The position numbers and the translations under genes are program-made. Below are positions 47,441 to 58,025 of a stretch of DNA of 64,000 nt, piece by piece. The DNA lies in NCBI GenBank assembly GCA_921293015.1, contig OV121086.1, forward strand, positions 29,498,254 through 29,562,253, given 5' to 3'. This DNA is from Phorcus lineatus (taxonomy: Eukaryota > Mollusca > Gastropoda > Trochida > Trochidae). A model generated the notes under the pieces. That model searched no databases and was not told where the DNA came from. It saw only the letters and a program-made list of their open reading frames with translations. Each line of letters opens with the position of its first letter. The first letter of the stretch is position 1.

Positions 47441-48724
47441 ATAGACGATAATGTAACGGTTTCATACCAATAAGTGTTATGAACAAGAAAGACTTGCTGC
47501 TTTCTCCACTGTCAAATTACATTTTGAATTACAAATGGATGTTTTTAATTATTGGCTCTGAGTCTATATAAACTGTCACGACTATGATGTGGCTATTCTT
47601 ATAATGATAACTCGTTACATAGTAAATTCGGAATGTGATTTTTGTACCGCAGAGCAGTGGTAATATCATTAAAATAAACGCGATCATATGTAGGGCAGCG
47701 AAATTGTGATCTAATTTTAATGAGATTGATGACGCCTACACAAGCAAGGACACAACTCAAATTATTCAACTTTCGAAATGACATTTTTATTCAGTTTTTC
47801 AAGTTCATGTATGAAAATCGGTTTAACCGTAGAAGAGACTAAGGCCGATGTTCTGAGGAATGTAGAGATACTGGTAATATACATTAATCACCTTTAATCT
47901 ATCACGATAGTATAAATAAGGTTTTTAAAAAAATTCAAATTCCATTTTAAATAATCGTTTAACCATTTACAACCAATTACCATCTCCTACTTTAAGAATG
48001 ATTGTAATTATAACTTGATAACTGATAATAACATATTTGTTTCATATCCAGATCCAACGAAAACTTTATCTAAAGACTAAAAAAAATTATTGTACTTAAT
48101 TATTGCCAGAACTGCTTTTGCTTCTCCTGATAAATAAACCTTTAAAAGAAGGTATGAAAGGTTCCATTTTGAACGATATTTCATTCCCACAGAAACTTGT
48201 TAGGTGATAATGAATACCTGCTTTCCACGACAATATCTTGTATAAAAACGATTGTCTCTTTTTAATGCTCAAAACTTGCATTATCAAGTTACATCAAATA
48301 TTTAATATTTCATTTTTTTTAAAAAAACAAAAAAATTCTTGAAAAATTCCTTTATTTTGTCCCAGTCAAGAGTAAAACAACGAACGGTTTTTAATTAATG
48401 CATTTATGAATAGAAGACCTATCAGATTCACACAATCGATACATAGGGGAGGACATAATGAGACTTCAAAGCGTCCAAAGAGGGATAATCCCCATATGAT
48501 ATGTGACATAAGTGTCTCCTCGAACTGCCATTATCGTGTATGATATTGCTCTAATGGAGGTTATGGATGTCCCTCTTGGACGTGACATTCTGCAAATATC
48601 AACTGTGCTGCAGAATAGACACTGAACCAAATATTAAGTTATCTCCGGAGTCTTGTACACTGACAGAGGTCCTTGTATTGTGTAGTATTTTAAACGCACT
48701 AGTGCACACAAATATTTCGTAAAC
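47441..48724. other. Intergenic DNA, no feature seen
   Basis: No coding or repeat structure recognised. 48390-48680 is locally less AT-rich and non-repetitive. Confidence 0.4.
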
Positions 48725-49280
48725 ACAAGGAATGCACAGATACTGCATATCTCTCGATATATTTTTCAAGATCCTCACTCAAGTAATCTACCTCGTAAGT
48801 TATTCAACAAATATTTACGTATTCAGTTGGTAAAGTTGATTTTTAAAGACTGGAAGTATTTAATGCAACGTAACTTTAAATCCGCATGAACTACGATATC
48901 GAAATATTAAGATTTTGCTTATAACCAAAAAAGCTGAAACGGCAGCCGCTTTGATAAATCTAATAGCAATGCTAATGCTGTGTTATTAAATCGGCTTATT
49001 TACAACAGTGCTTTCATAAAACATAATTCATCTTTGTTCTCAGTTCAGAGTTTAAGTAAATTCAACATCTGCACATAATACTAGTTCAGCCGCGTTTAAC
49101 TGTCTATAATTTATCCGTTTTGTGCACAGCTAACCTTTGATTTTTTGTCATTGTTGATTGCAGGTCAATTATAAGTATTTCATTTCATCGATAGAAAGAT
49201 TAAGTGAATGCGTAAGTCATCTTAAACCTTAAAATAGCCAATTTAAACCGTAAAAGCGTGCACTAGTGCCTTTAAGGTGT
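48725..49280. repeat. Diverged repeat, partner at 30090-30665
   Basis: Same block order as the intron 6 copy (TGCATATCTCTCGAT through GTGCCTTTAAG). Confidence 0.7.
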
Positions 49281-49511
49281 GTTAATTGGAGTAAGAAATA
49301 TGGCAAACAATTAAATCATCGTGTCGATCGTATACAGCACCGTTGGCTTAGAATATTGCTGCGGATTGAAATGGCTGCCATAAAAGTAAATGGAATGAGT
49401 AAAACGTTACATAATCTTGCTTTTAATAAGAACAAACTCTGCCATCAAAATATATTTAAAAACTCATAATCACTATATTTGAATAAAATGACAAAGTTTA
49501 TACGTCAATAC

Positions 49512-49582
49512 ATTCTCTCCCAACAGAGGTAGCTCCGTCATAAATTCCTTTACAATATCTGTCTTAATACGTTCGTTTCTCG
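49512..49582. repeat. Dispersed repeat, third copy
   Basis: ACAGAGGTAGCTCCGTCATA and GTCTTAATACG.TCGTTTCTC match the two copies before exon 2 at 18.55-18.74 kb. Confidence 0.8.
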
Positions 49583-51094
49583 GCTTGCGGCAGTACCCCA
49601 TACCGGCACAATATTGCAACTTAAACTACCTGGCAATGATTCAACCTACGAAAACAACGATTGCATGAATAACATAATTGATGTCACACAGGCCTGTGAA
49701 AGTGAGGCGTTTGCGTTCTGTAAAGATGACTCAAAGTGCAGGGTGCATATTCGAATTGAATGATAACATTGCTCTTCAAAGGGTACGCCAATGACTAAAA
49801 ACTACTTGTTGTAAGCATGAAGCATGATCCCCAAAACCGTTGAAAGTTACAGAAGCGAAAGTTTACACTGATGAAACTGGACAGAGAGGAAACACAGAGG
49901 ACAGCAGATAGAGACCACCAACTGCAAATGATCCAACTCATTTGTAGCAGACCACGGTTTCCTTCACACTCAAATCTTGCTTCAAGGTCAAGCTTCAGGC
50001 CACCAAGGGACATCTTTTTCTCAAGTCGTACCAAAACCAAAACATAGCCTCTCATGTACAATAAAGGTTGAATCTGTAAATATTAATATTGTCCTTTGCT
50101 TCGTATCACAACTTCTAAAATGCCTATTTAACAAAAAGTAAACACTGTCTCACTTGTTCATCAATATAAAAAAAGGGCACCACTGTCATTCAAAGGCAAA
50201 TGGTATAGTAAGTTCTTCTTGAAGAGCTGATGCAGTAACTGGATCTGCAAGAAATCGTTGTCCACACCCACCATATCCAGATATTCTATCCAGATACGTC
50301 TCCATCACCTCAGGACCTCCTGTGCTTTCAATAGTCATTAATGGAGAGCTCAATTTGTATTAAAACTTAGGTTGTTTCTCTATCAGAGCTCCACTGCCGC
50401 TTTACGTTTTACAGAACTGTGGTAAAAAGGGTACGATGCAATGATATGATGTAGTTCCAGTTCATGGTCAGAAGGCCTACTCTGTAACAATACCTTACCA
50501 ACATATCATAAATGCTTTATTAACTACAACGTACAAGCCTTTGATAACATCTGAAACACATGTACTTACCGTCGAAAATAGCTTGAATGATAATGGAATA
50601 AAATCCCATCCTGTATTCGTATAATCAGAGTAGAATTGCGAGGCAAAAATTGGAATGTATGTTGCATGTGTAAAACCTCTATTAAGTTCCACTTCATTTT
50701 TCTATTCTTATATTGCTTTCACGGTTCGTGACAACGGTGGGGAATATGTGCGTGTAGATTGCATTACAAACCTCATGAATAATTTAGTGATAGTGGACTA
50801 TGATGCGATATTTACGATATCCTTTTGTAGCAGTAAAATATGCTACAACTGTCACTCCAAACTAAGAGATTTGAGAATTCTGGAACGTTTAAATACGTTT
50901 GCATATATGAAAGATTTCTCTCAATCTTGCAACATCAAATGCATTTACTGTATCTTTGCACTTTGCTTTTGTGCATTGTAGACGTCAAAAATAAAACCCA
51001 GATAAAGTTAAGCTGGCACAGAGCTGTTCCTCCTCCTTTCGGTGAACTAGTCCATGGTCAGACAGACAACCATAATGATGAATACTCCTATGTC
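49583..51094. other. Intergenic DNA, no feature seen
   Basis: Chance ORFs only, including overlapping ones at 50655-51151 in different frames. Confidence 0.4.
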
Positions 51095-51572
51095 TTAAAG
51101 AGCCACTCCGTGATTTTCATAACATATTATTTACCTTTGATACGAACCTAAATGCCATATGTGGTGATATATTATCAACACATCTTAACTTTTCATGTCC
51201 TAAAGACATATATATGACAAATACTGGTTTTCCATGAAAGTCTAAAAACAGCCTTATAAATGCACAAAGGTGTACATATCACGTCTAATATACATGGATA
51301 CTAGTTATATAACCTAACAAACACTATCAACTCCGAACTGCCCTCCTGGCTGTTTTAGATAAGTCTCTAAAATTACGTTTGACTATTTGACGCGCGCCCC
51401 TGTCCGGTTTTCGATCATTATTGCGACGTTCTACCTTCATATTGTCACTGTAAAAAAAACAATAAGCTTTAAAATGTGGCTTTTAGGTTACAGTCGATAC
51501 TTCGCGATCAAATGACAACATTGATTAAGTTTAGCAGATATGACTCCAACAACTCACGGAGTGGCTCTTTAA
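51095..51572. mobile_element. TTAA-bounded MITE, copy 3
   Basis: The left end TTAAAGAGCCACTCCGTGAT mirrors the right CTCACGGAGTGGCTCTTTAA, with TTAA at both edges. The interior CCTCCTGGCTGTTTTAGATA and CCTGTCCGGTTTTCGATCAT match copies 1 and 2. Confidence 0.87.
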
Positions 51573-51574
51573 AA

Positions 51575-51673
51575 CCATGTAAACGCAAATTGATTTGCCC
51601 TCTGCTCCCAGGGGTAAAGTCGCCCCTAGGGGTATCTTACCCCTATGGGCAAATAGGTGTCATGTAAACGCAA
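51575..51673. repeat. Hairpin flanked by direct repeats CATGTAAACGCAA
   Basis: Two copies of CATGTAAACGCAA (about 51577 and 51661) enclose TTTGCCC ... GGGCAAA arms and GGGGTAA/TACCCC repeats. It abuts MITE copy 3. Confidence 0.7.
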
Positions 51674-53904
51674 CATTTAAACGAAACGGAAAAAAGGAAG
51701 TGGGTCAAAATAAGATATATTACAAGCAGTGTTGACAAACATTGTTATTTATTTAAAACAATTTTAAATTGACTCAATTGCGATATAATTTAACAACAAT
51801 GAACCTTACGACAATGTTGCTCGAGAAGGGTCTAAAAAAGAAAAAGACTTAAAGAAAGGAAAATTTACGATTACCTCGCAATTCCTTAACAACAATAGTG
51901 GACGGGGTCCATTTTGAATAAGGAGTGGAGAGTTGCGATGATATTAACCTACTTAAAAAACAGTCAACCTATTGCTCTTTTAATAACGTAAATTTAAAAC
52001 TTTGAAATTAAATTTCAAATGAAACACACTGTTCAATACTTCATTACAAAATATTGATTGGGCGAGAAAAATAAAACAGAATTACCTAACAAGCGTTAAC
52101 TGCAAAGGTGGATCAAAATGCCAAATTATGATTCACATGGGGGTTTTTTAAATAAAAAAAAGTTATGACATTTGAGCAGTTGGGGGGGAGGGAGGGAGTT
52201 GGAGATGAGGGTCTTATTTTTCATACATTATAAACGTAAACAAGGAAAGTGTAGGGCAGGGAATTTCAAGCCAATTAACATTCACACACAAATCACACAC
52301 CGCCCGTACCTATGACCAAGTTTGGTATCCCTCTATGCGTGGCATAGTATCTACGTTCAGCCTTCATGGCAGAGTTGTGTCTGATTCATTCCCATGGTTG
52401 CCTAGGTCACAATATGTTACGACACGAATTTCCATATATGTGTATACCCCGAGCGAGAGCAAGGAATAAGCCTATATTCAGACACGAGTGTGGTAAACAT
52501 TTGATTGAAAATGTAACACAAAATGGAACAATCCATTAGTGAGAGAAGCTAATAATTATATGAGTAAATAAGTAAACGTCTACTCAAAAACATAAGCTGT
52601 CTTCTCGCCGTGGTGGCAATTAGAACGCTAGAATTCAAGATGAAACATGACGTCATGATTACGTCATTGATGAAAAAAGATATTTGTTTATTATAAAATA
52701 ATGAATTAGCACATTAAGGAGTATTTTCTTTATGAAATATGATCTTGAGGCCAATACTTAAATTCGAGATCACAAAGATTAAATTATAGGTTATGAAAAT
52801 AGCATTCTCTCGATATCATTTATACTCTCGACACTTCCAGCAATATTCCCTTGAAATGATAAAGTGAAACTTTGATTTAGTTTTACCTTGAATGAAAATA
52901 TAAGGTAAAAAGAAGTTTAGCACTTAAAATAACATCCAACAATATCCTTATATTCATCTTAATAAACAATACAAATGTAATCAGATTTAAACTATCTAGA
53001 TATTTAATTTAGTAACGATGATGTAGAATCTCGATAAACCGTTCTAAAAATTGAAATTGACACCATATGGTCAGTTTTTATGCAGGATCTTTCACAGAAG
53101 CTGTGATTACAAAATATCAATGATGGCGAATGCATTACAATGATGACAAAAAAAAGCGGGGTTAGCTATATCGTCTCTTCACAATCTGCTGGCTTATTTT
53201 ATCGACAAGATTTTTCTAAAATTTGATGACTTGCCTTAGAGTTGCTTTCACGAACGCAATACGGTGTTCGTGGAACTCAAATGTGATCATAGCTTACGCT
53301 TGTAAGCGGTGACATTAATAACAGGGATAAGTGATAGGTTCGGGGACCATCGACTTCCAATAGTGGGACCAAAGCTGCTACTGGGTTCTGGTCAATTTTT
53401 CAATAATGCGAGGACGATGGCCCCTGTTATCGCTAAAAAGACTCCTCGCATCGACGCGTGAGCAGAATCGACCCAATAGACACGACGGAACTCTCTGTCA
53501 AATCTGAAATTCTCACAAGCTCACAGCACCGCATGGGCCAGTCTGTGACAAAGTTACTTATTACTTTTAAACTCTGGCTCCTTGTGAAGACGGTGAAGGA
53601 AACATAGTCGCTGAAGTGACACCATTGGTGTTTGGAGTTTGCAAACTCCGTACCGTTACTAGATAGAACCTAACAGTGTTAAGAGTTATCGGGGCGATCG
53701 TGCGTGGAGCGTTGTTAAAGCGACCAATTACCGAATGAAAGGTCAGACGATACCATGGATAAACCGAGCATGTTGGTAAGGGCAGTTGAGGCATACTTTG
53801 AAAACTGATACCGAATACTTCTCGAGTTTTACTCAAATTTGGATATCCTGTAATTTGGCACATGTTGACGATGTTTGAACACTCTCCGCTGGATATCGTA
53901 CCCT
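51674..53904. other. Intergenic DNA leading to the SLC6 gene
   Basis: Contains a G-rich patch (52180-52200) and a decayed copy of the CCGAGCGAGAGCAAGG hairpin repeat (52415-52500) with a nearby TGACGTCA (52648). 53200-53880 is GC-richer and may hold promoter sequence, but no core element is recognisable. Confidence 0.4.
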
Positions 53905-54010
53905 ACTGGAGCTGTGAACTCTAAACAACTGGACCGTTTAATCTAACCAACTGGAGCTGTTAAATCTAAACAATCGGAGTTTTATAAACAATAACTGGAG
54001 TAATTTAGAA
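53905..54010. repeat. Degenerate 22-23 bp repeat just upstream of SLC6 start
   Basis: Five units on the pattern ACTGGAGCTGTTAAATCTAA start at about 53905, 53928, 53951, 53974 and 53995. They end about 115 bp before the ATG, so they would lie in the 5' UTR or proximal promoter. Confidence 0.75.
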
Positions 54011-54125
54011 AAAATTCTATTATACTGGAATTAGTGTACCATCCTTTGATAGGTCGTTGAAGGAAATGTTTCTTTAACATTTGCAAACTACCAAATAGAA
54101 TACCTAGGTGTCCACGAGGCTGAGA

Positions 54126-54360
54126 ATGGAGAAACCTTTGAAGGAATCGATGGAAATGAATGACTTCAGGGCCCAGGGACGCCCCAATTGTGGGGGCGAA
54201 CCCTGCCCAACCCCCCGGGCCGTGGAGGCCAAGCTAGAGACTGTCCCCGAGAGGGAATACTGGAGCGGCAAGATTGAGTTTGTCTTGTCTTGTGTGGGGC
54301 AATGTGTCGGTCTTGGAAACGTGTGGAGATTTCCCTACCTTTGTTATCGGAATGGGGGAG
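54126..54360 (+). CDS. SLC6 sodium/chloride-dependent neurotransmitter or amino-acid transporter, first coding exon (partial gene)
   Basis: The ATG at 54126 follows an in-frame TAG at 54105. The exon ends at GAG|gtatgt (54360/54361), leaving phase 1. It encodes 78 residues. Residues 1-43 are a cytosolic N-terminus with Pro, Cys and acidic residues. [20 protein letters not shown] (43-62) leads into [17 protein letters not shown], the hallmark SLC6 TM1 with its unwound centre and the NVWRFPY motif. The residue corresponding to the monoamine-binding Asp is Gly (G62), which points to the amino-acid/GABA/glycine/taurine group rather than monoamine transporters. YLCYRNGGG resembles glycine-transporter-type members. 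The next exon (expected to begin with the GAFLIPY strand) is not found before 64000, so the first intron is at least 9.6 kb. The 5' UTR is not defined. Confidence 0.92.
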
Positions 54361-56121
54361 GTATGTATTCATTTTGAAATAAACACAAAGATTTTCCTTG
54401 GATATGTGAAATTTATGGAACTTTGAGAGATTTTATTAAGTTAACTAAAGACAACTATAGGAGTTTGCAGGGGCGAGTGTTCACTTGTCAAAGCAAACGT
54501 ATGCTTTAATCTCATTTTAAACTGGTCAAACTGCATCCTGCATTAGAAAATGGTTCCTTTCAAAAATCGTGAAAGTTTCACGACTTTAGCTTTGTAGTAC
54601 GAATAAAATTATTACGTAACTAGCTTTTTAGATGCAGGATTTGAATTAAAATTCTAAATGAATATAATTTTTATGACCTTCCCACTCTGTTCGGTGGCCT
54701 TCATTACTATATTTATGAGTACGAGATACTTTTTTGTGTTGAATTTGAGATATTAAGTAAGTGTCGCATTTTTATAGGAGGTTAATCTTACTACAGCAAA
54801 ATGACAATGTAGACAAGAGGAATTGTATGTTAAATCACAATTTTGCTTTGGATAATATTACGTTTTTCCGGTAAACTATTTTCATGTTGACATCATTAAC
54901 AGTCTTATACTAATATAAATTTTATCCCCGGTAGTGCCTTAATATCGTTAAAAAATATGGAAAACATAAACGCTAAGTTTTCAAATTTGTGGTTGATTTT
55001 TCCAGATAACTTAACCAATAATAAATAGGTTTATTGTATTCATATCATAGCGACAACAGACCGCCTACATCAAGTTCGACAAACAGTTTTTGAAGTTTGG
55101 ATTACATGTTAATATGCATTTTTTTAAGAAAAAAGGAACATCTGGCACATATTTCAGAATTTCATAGCTTAGAAAGAAAACAATGAATTTAATGTTTCAT
55201 TTCATTTGCAATTAAGATTGATAATCATTTTCAATTAGATGATAGAATTTTGAAAGCTGTTGGTTATCTAAAATATGCCTATGGATGATAAGAGATATGT
55301 GTGCATGTACATAAGCTTTGTGTAAAATGTTACTCGACTTCGACATTATTTCAAAACTTTCTTTAAGAAATGACATTGTTCAAATAATGTTAATGGCATT
55401 TTAATGACATAACCTTTTTAAAAAGCCAAATCCATCTTAACTGAATCCTAACGATTAGATTGTTATAACACAAATAAGAAAGGCGTTAAAATGTGACTTT
55501 ATTGTATGAATTCATTCTCAAGATTTTCAAGCTCTCTTGGCGTTTAGATTATAACCTATGGCTTTGCATGGAACTAAGAACAATAATTACTTTATATTAG
55601 CCTCCAAAATCTGGAACCAGTTTACCATTTTATTTTATTCCCATTATAAATGTATTTTGGCAATTAACCGTGAGTGGAAGTTTCTATTCAATTGTAAGTG
55701 CATGGTCCTTGTTATATGTCTAAAGATCTCTTACAGAATCATCTCATTGAAAGTACGGGGTTTTATAGTTCATGAAGTACATGTAACTCTGTTAGAAAAC
55801 GTTCACAAGCCTACAGTTTTCCGACGTCCCGGATTATTCAGTTTTTCTCAATTTTCCGTTACAGACAGGTTGGAATATTTATTCAATGTATCATTCCAGA
55901 ACCGAAAAGCTTTCAGGGATAATTCCATGTTCAGGCGATGTAATATTACATTGTCAAGGGGAAGGAGACGGGCTATAATCAAGCTCAATTCCCAGCAAGT
56001 AAAGTCATAACCCTATTCATGAGCGAATAATGCTGAAACAGTGTTCCCTGACCCCCATTGTGATTATGACTTGCATTGTGACGATATGCTTAGGTAATGG
56101 TGTGATCGACGAAATTACCTT

Positions 56122-56125
<4 letters not shown>
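54361..56125. other. SLC6 intron 1, proximal part
   Basis: No second SLC6 exon. A 150-codon open frame at 55558-56010 has no recognised motif and is treated as chance. Confidence 0.45.
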
Positions 56126-56216
<91 letters not shown>

Positions 56217-56465
56217 ACACACACACAGAGAGAGAGACAGACAGACAGAGACAGACAGACAGAGAGACAGACAGAGAGACAGACAGACACAGACAGAAAG
56301 ACAGACACAGACAGAGACAGACACAGAGACAGAAAAACAGAGACAGATAGACAGAGAGATTGTGTGTGATAGAGAGAGAAAGGGGGGAGGAAGAGACAGA
56401 CAGACGGATAAAGAGTGTAGTGGTGTACAGAGTGAGAGAGAGAGTAAGAGACAGACAGAGTCTGA
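56126..56465. repeat. AG microsatellite grading into ACAG/AGAC repeats
   Basis: A pure (AG)n run at 56126-56213 is followed by (CA)n to 56226, then a mixed GACA/GAGACA tract to about 56460. Ser/Leu-rich and Arg/Glu-rich open frames across it are artefacts. Confidence 0.97.
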
Positions 56466-57465
56466 GAGTTAGGCGAGACCCCAAAGTAGGATCTAAAAAA
56501 GAGCTTGATTTTAGTTGAAAATTAAGGGGGAAATTGTCTCTATTAATTTTTTTTCAAATTTCAGATTTGTTTTATCCAAATTTGATTTCGGAGTGTATTT
56601 GTCAATCTCACGTTAGGGTTTAAAGGGTAATGTTCTAATAACCCACTATTTGTTGTTCATAAAAGTCGTAAGTGGAATGGTCAAGAAGGGCAGTGCCAGT
56701 GATTTCAAATTCCATCCCCAGCTTTAATAAATTTCACCTAAAATACGGTTAACCCTCCCCTTTTCAATCAGTGACCCCTCCGTCCTTAAATTCCTCAATC
56801 GCTATCGTAAGGGATAAAGAGGTGATTTTGAAAAGTTACAATAAGGGGCGGGCGTGGGTAAAGGGAAATTCGGAGATGAGGATGGAACAATAGATAAAAG
56901 GGAAAATGAGAGTAATTAGAAGAGTGTAAACTAGATTCCAGATTGTTCACAATGTTATGAAATGTCCATCAGATCGTCTCACATAAATAGAGGAAAAATC
57001 AATAGTTTCTACTCTAAGTAATATCATCCCTATGACCGCAATAAAAAAGAAGGTATCATTATTCACCTGAGAATTCCGCCTTCGTCGCTTTTAACGAATC
57101 AGATCATCGTAAATTGTATGATGGAAAGATGGAAAAGCGGTTATAGTCGTTCGGAATAATGGCTTTAGAGATATACCTCAAAGCTCGAACTATTTAATGA
57201 TGAAAATGAATAAAATTCTCTTTTTATACCAACATTAAAACACAAGATACATATCATAAACTGACACGAAAACAGCACGCAGCCCAAAGGTCCCACCAAC
57301 AACTATAGTATCACATCGACTTCCTCCTGCAAATAGACCATGCTTCGAAGAAATTACATGATCATCTTTAAGACGACAATTAATTAAAGACAAATATCAA
57401 AATACATGTTTCTTGTTTTCTTGTTATAAAGGGATCAGATGAAAGCACTTTTCTAGATTCTGAGA
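56466..57465. other. SLC6 intron 1, middle part
   Basis: Non-coding. 57050-57200 is less AT-rich and unique, function unknown. Confidence 0.4.
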
Positions 57466-57771
57466 ATTTAAAGAGTTAATAGCACGTTTTTTTAAAGATT
57501 CATTTCTTCAAATTTTCCACAATAAACATTGATTTTTTCTATAAGTATTATCCTGAGAGGGTCAAACATATAATACTTAACCCGATTATCCATAGTCGTA
57601 CAAGAATCAAGTTTCAAGCAAATAACACAAGCGGACATTTTTTTGAAATATTTTTTAATCTTAGGTAGGAAAAAAATTCGCATAGCTTAACCGATCATTG
57701 TACTGCTTCTTTTCTTAAACAAAATTGTCTTGCAATTAGAAACACTTATTTTCGTTTACATGAGATCACTT
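57466..57771. mobile_element. Truncated MITE (family of 36468-36815)
   Basis: TTAAAGAGTTAATAGCACGT opens the copy. AATACTTAACCCGATTATCC, ATAGTCGTACAAGAATCAAG and TTCGCATAGCTTAACCGATC follow in the same order as in intron 13. The right end is replaced by the ATCT microsatellite. Confidence 0.75.

Positions 57772-58025
<254 letters not shown>

Noticed and set aside
53567..53863. 98-codon minus-strand open frame upstream of SLC6
   Set aside because: No recognisable content; more likely promoter-side GC-richer DNA.
55558..56010. 150-codon open frame with ATG in SLC6 intron 1
   Set aside because: No recognisable motif, no splice sites matching SLC6 phase, and composition typical of AT-rich chance ORFs.
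56017..56484. Ser/Leu-rich and Arg/Glu-rich open frames
   Set aside because: Produced by the AG/ACAG microsatellite.
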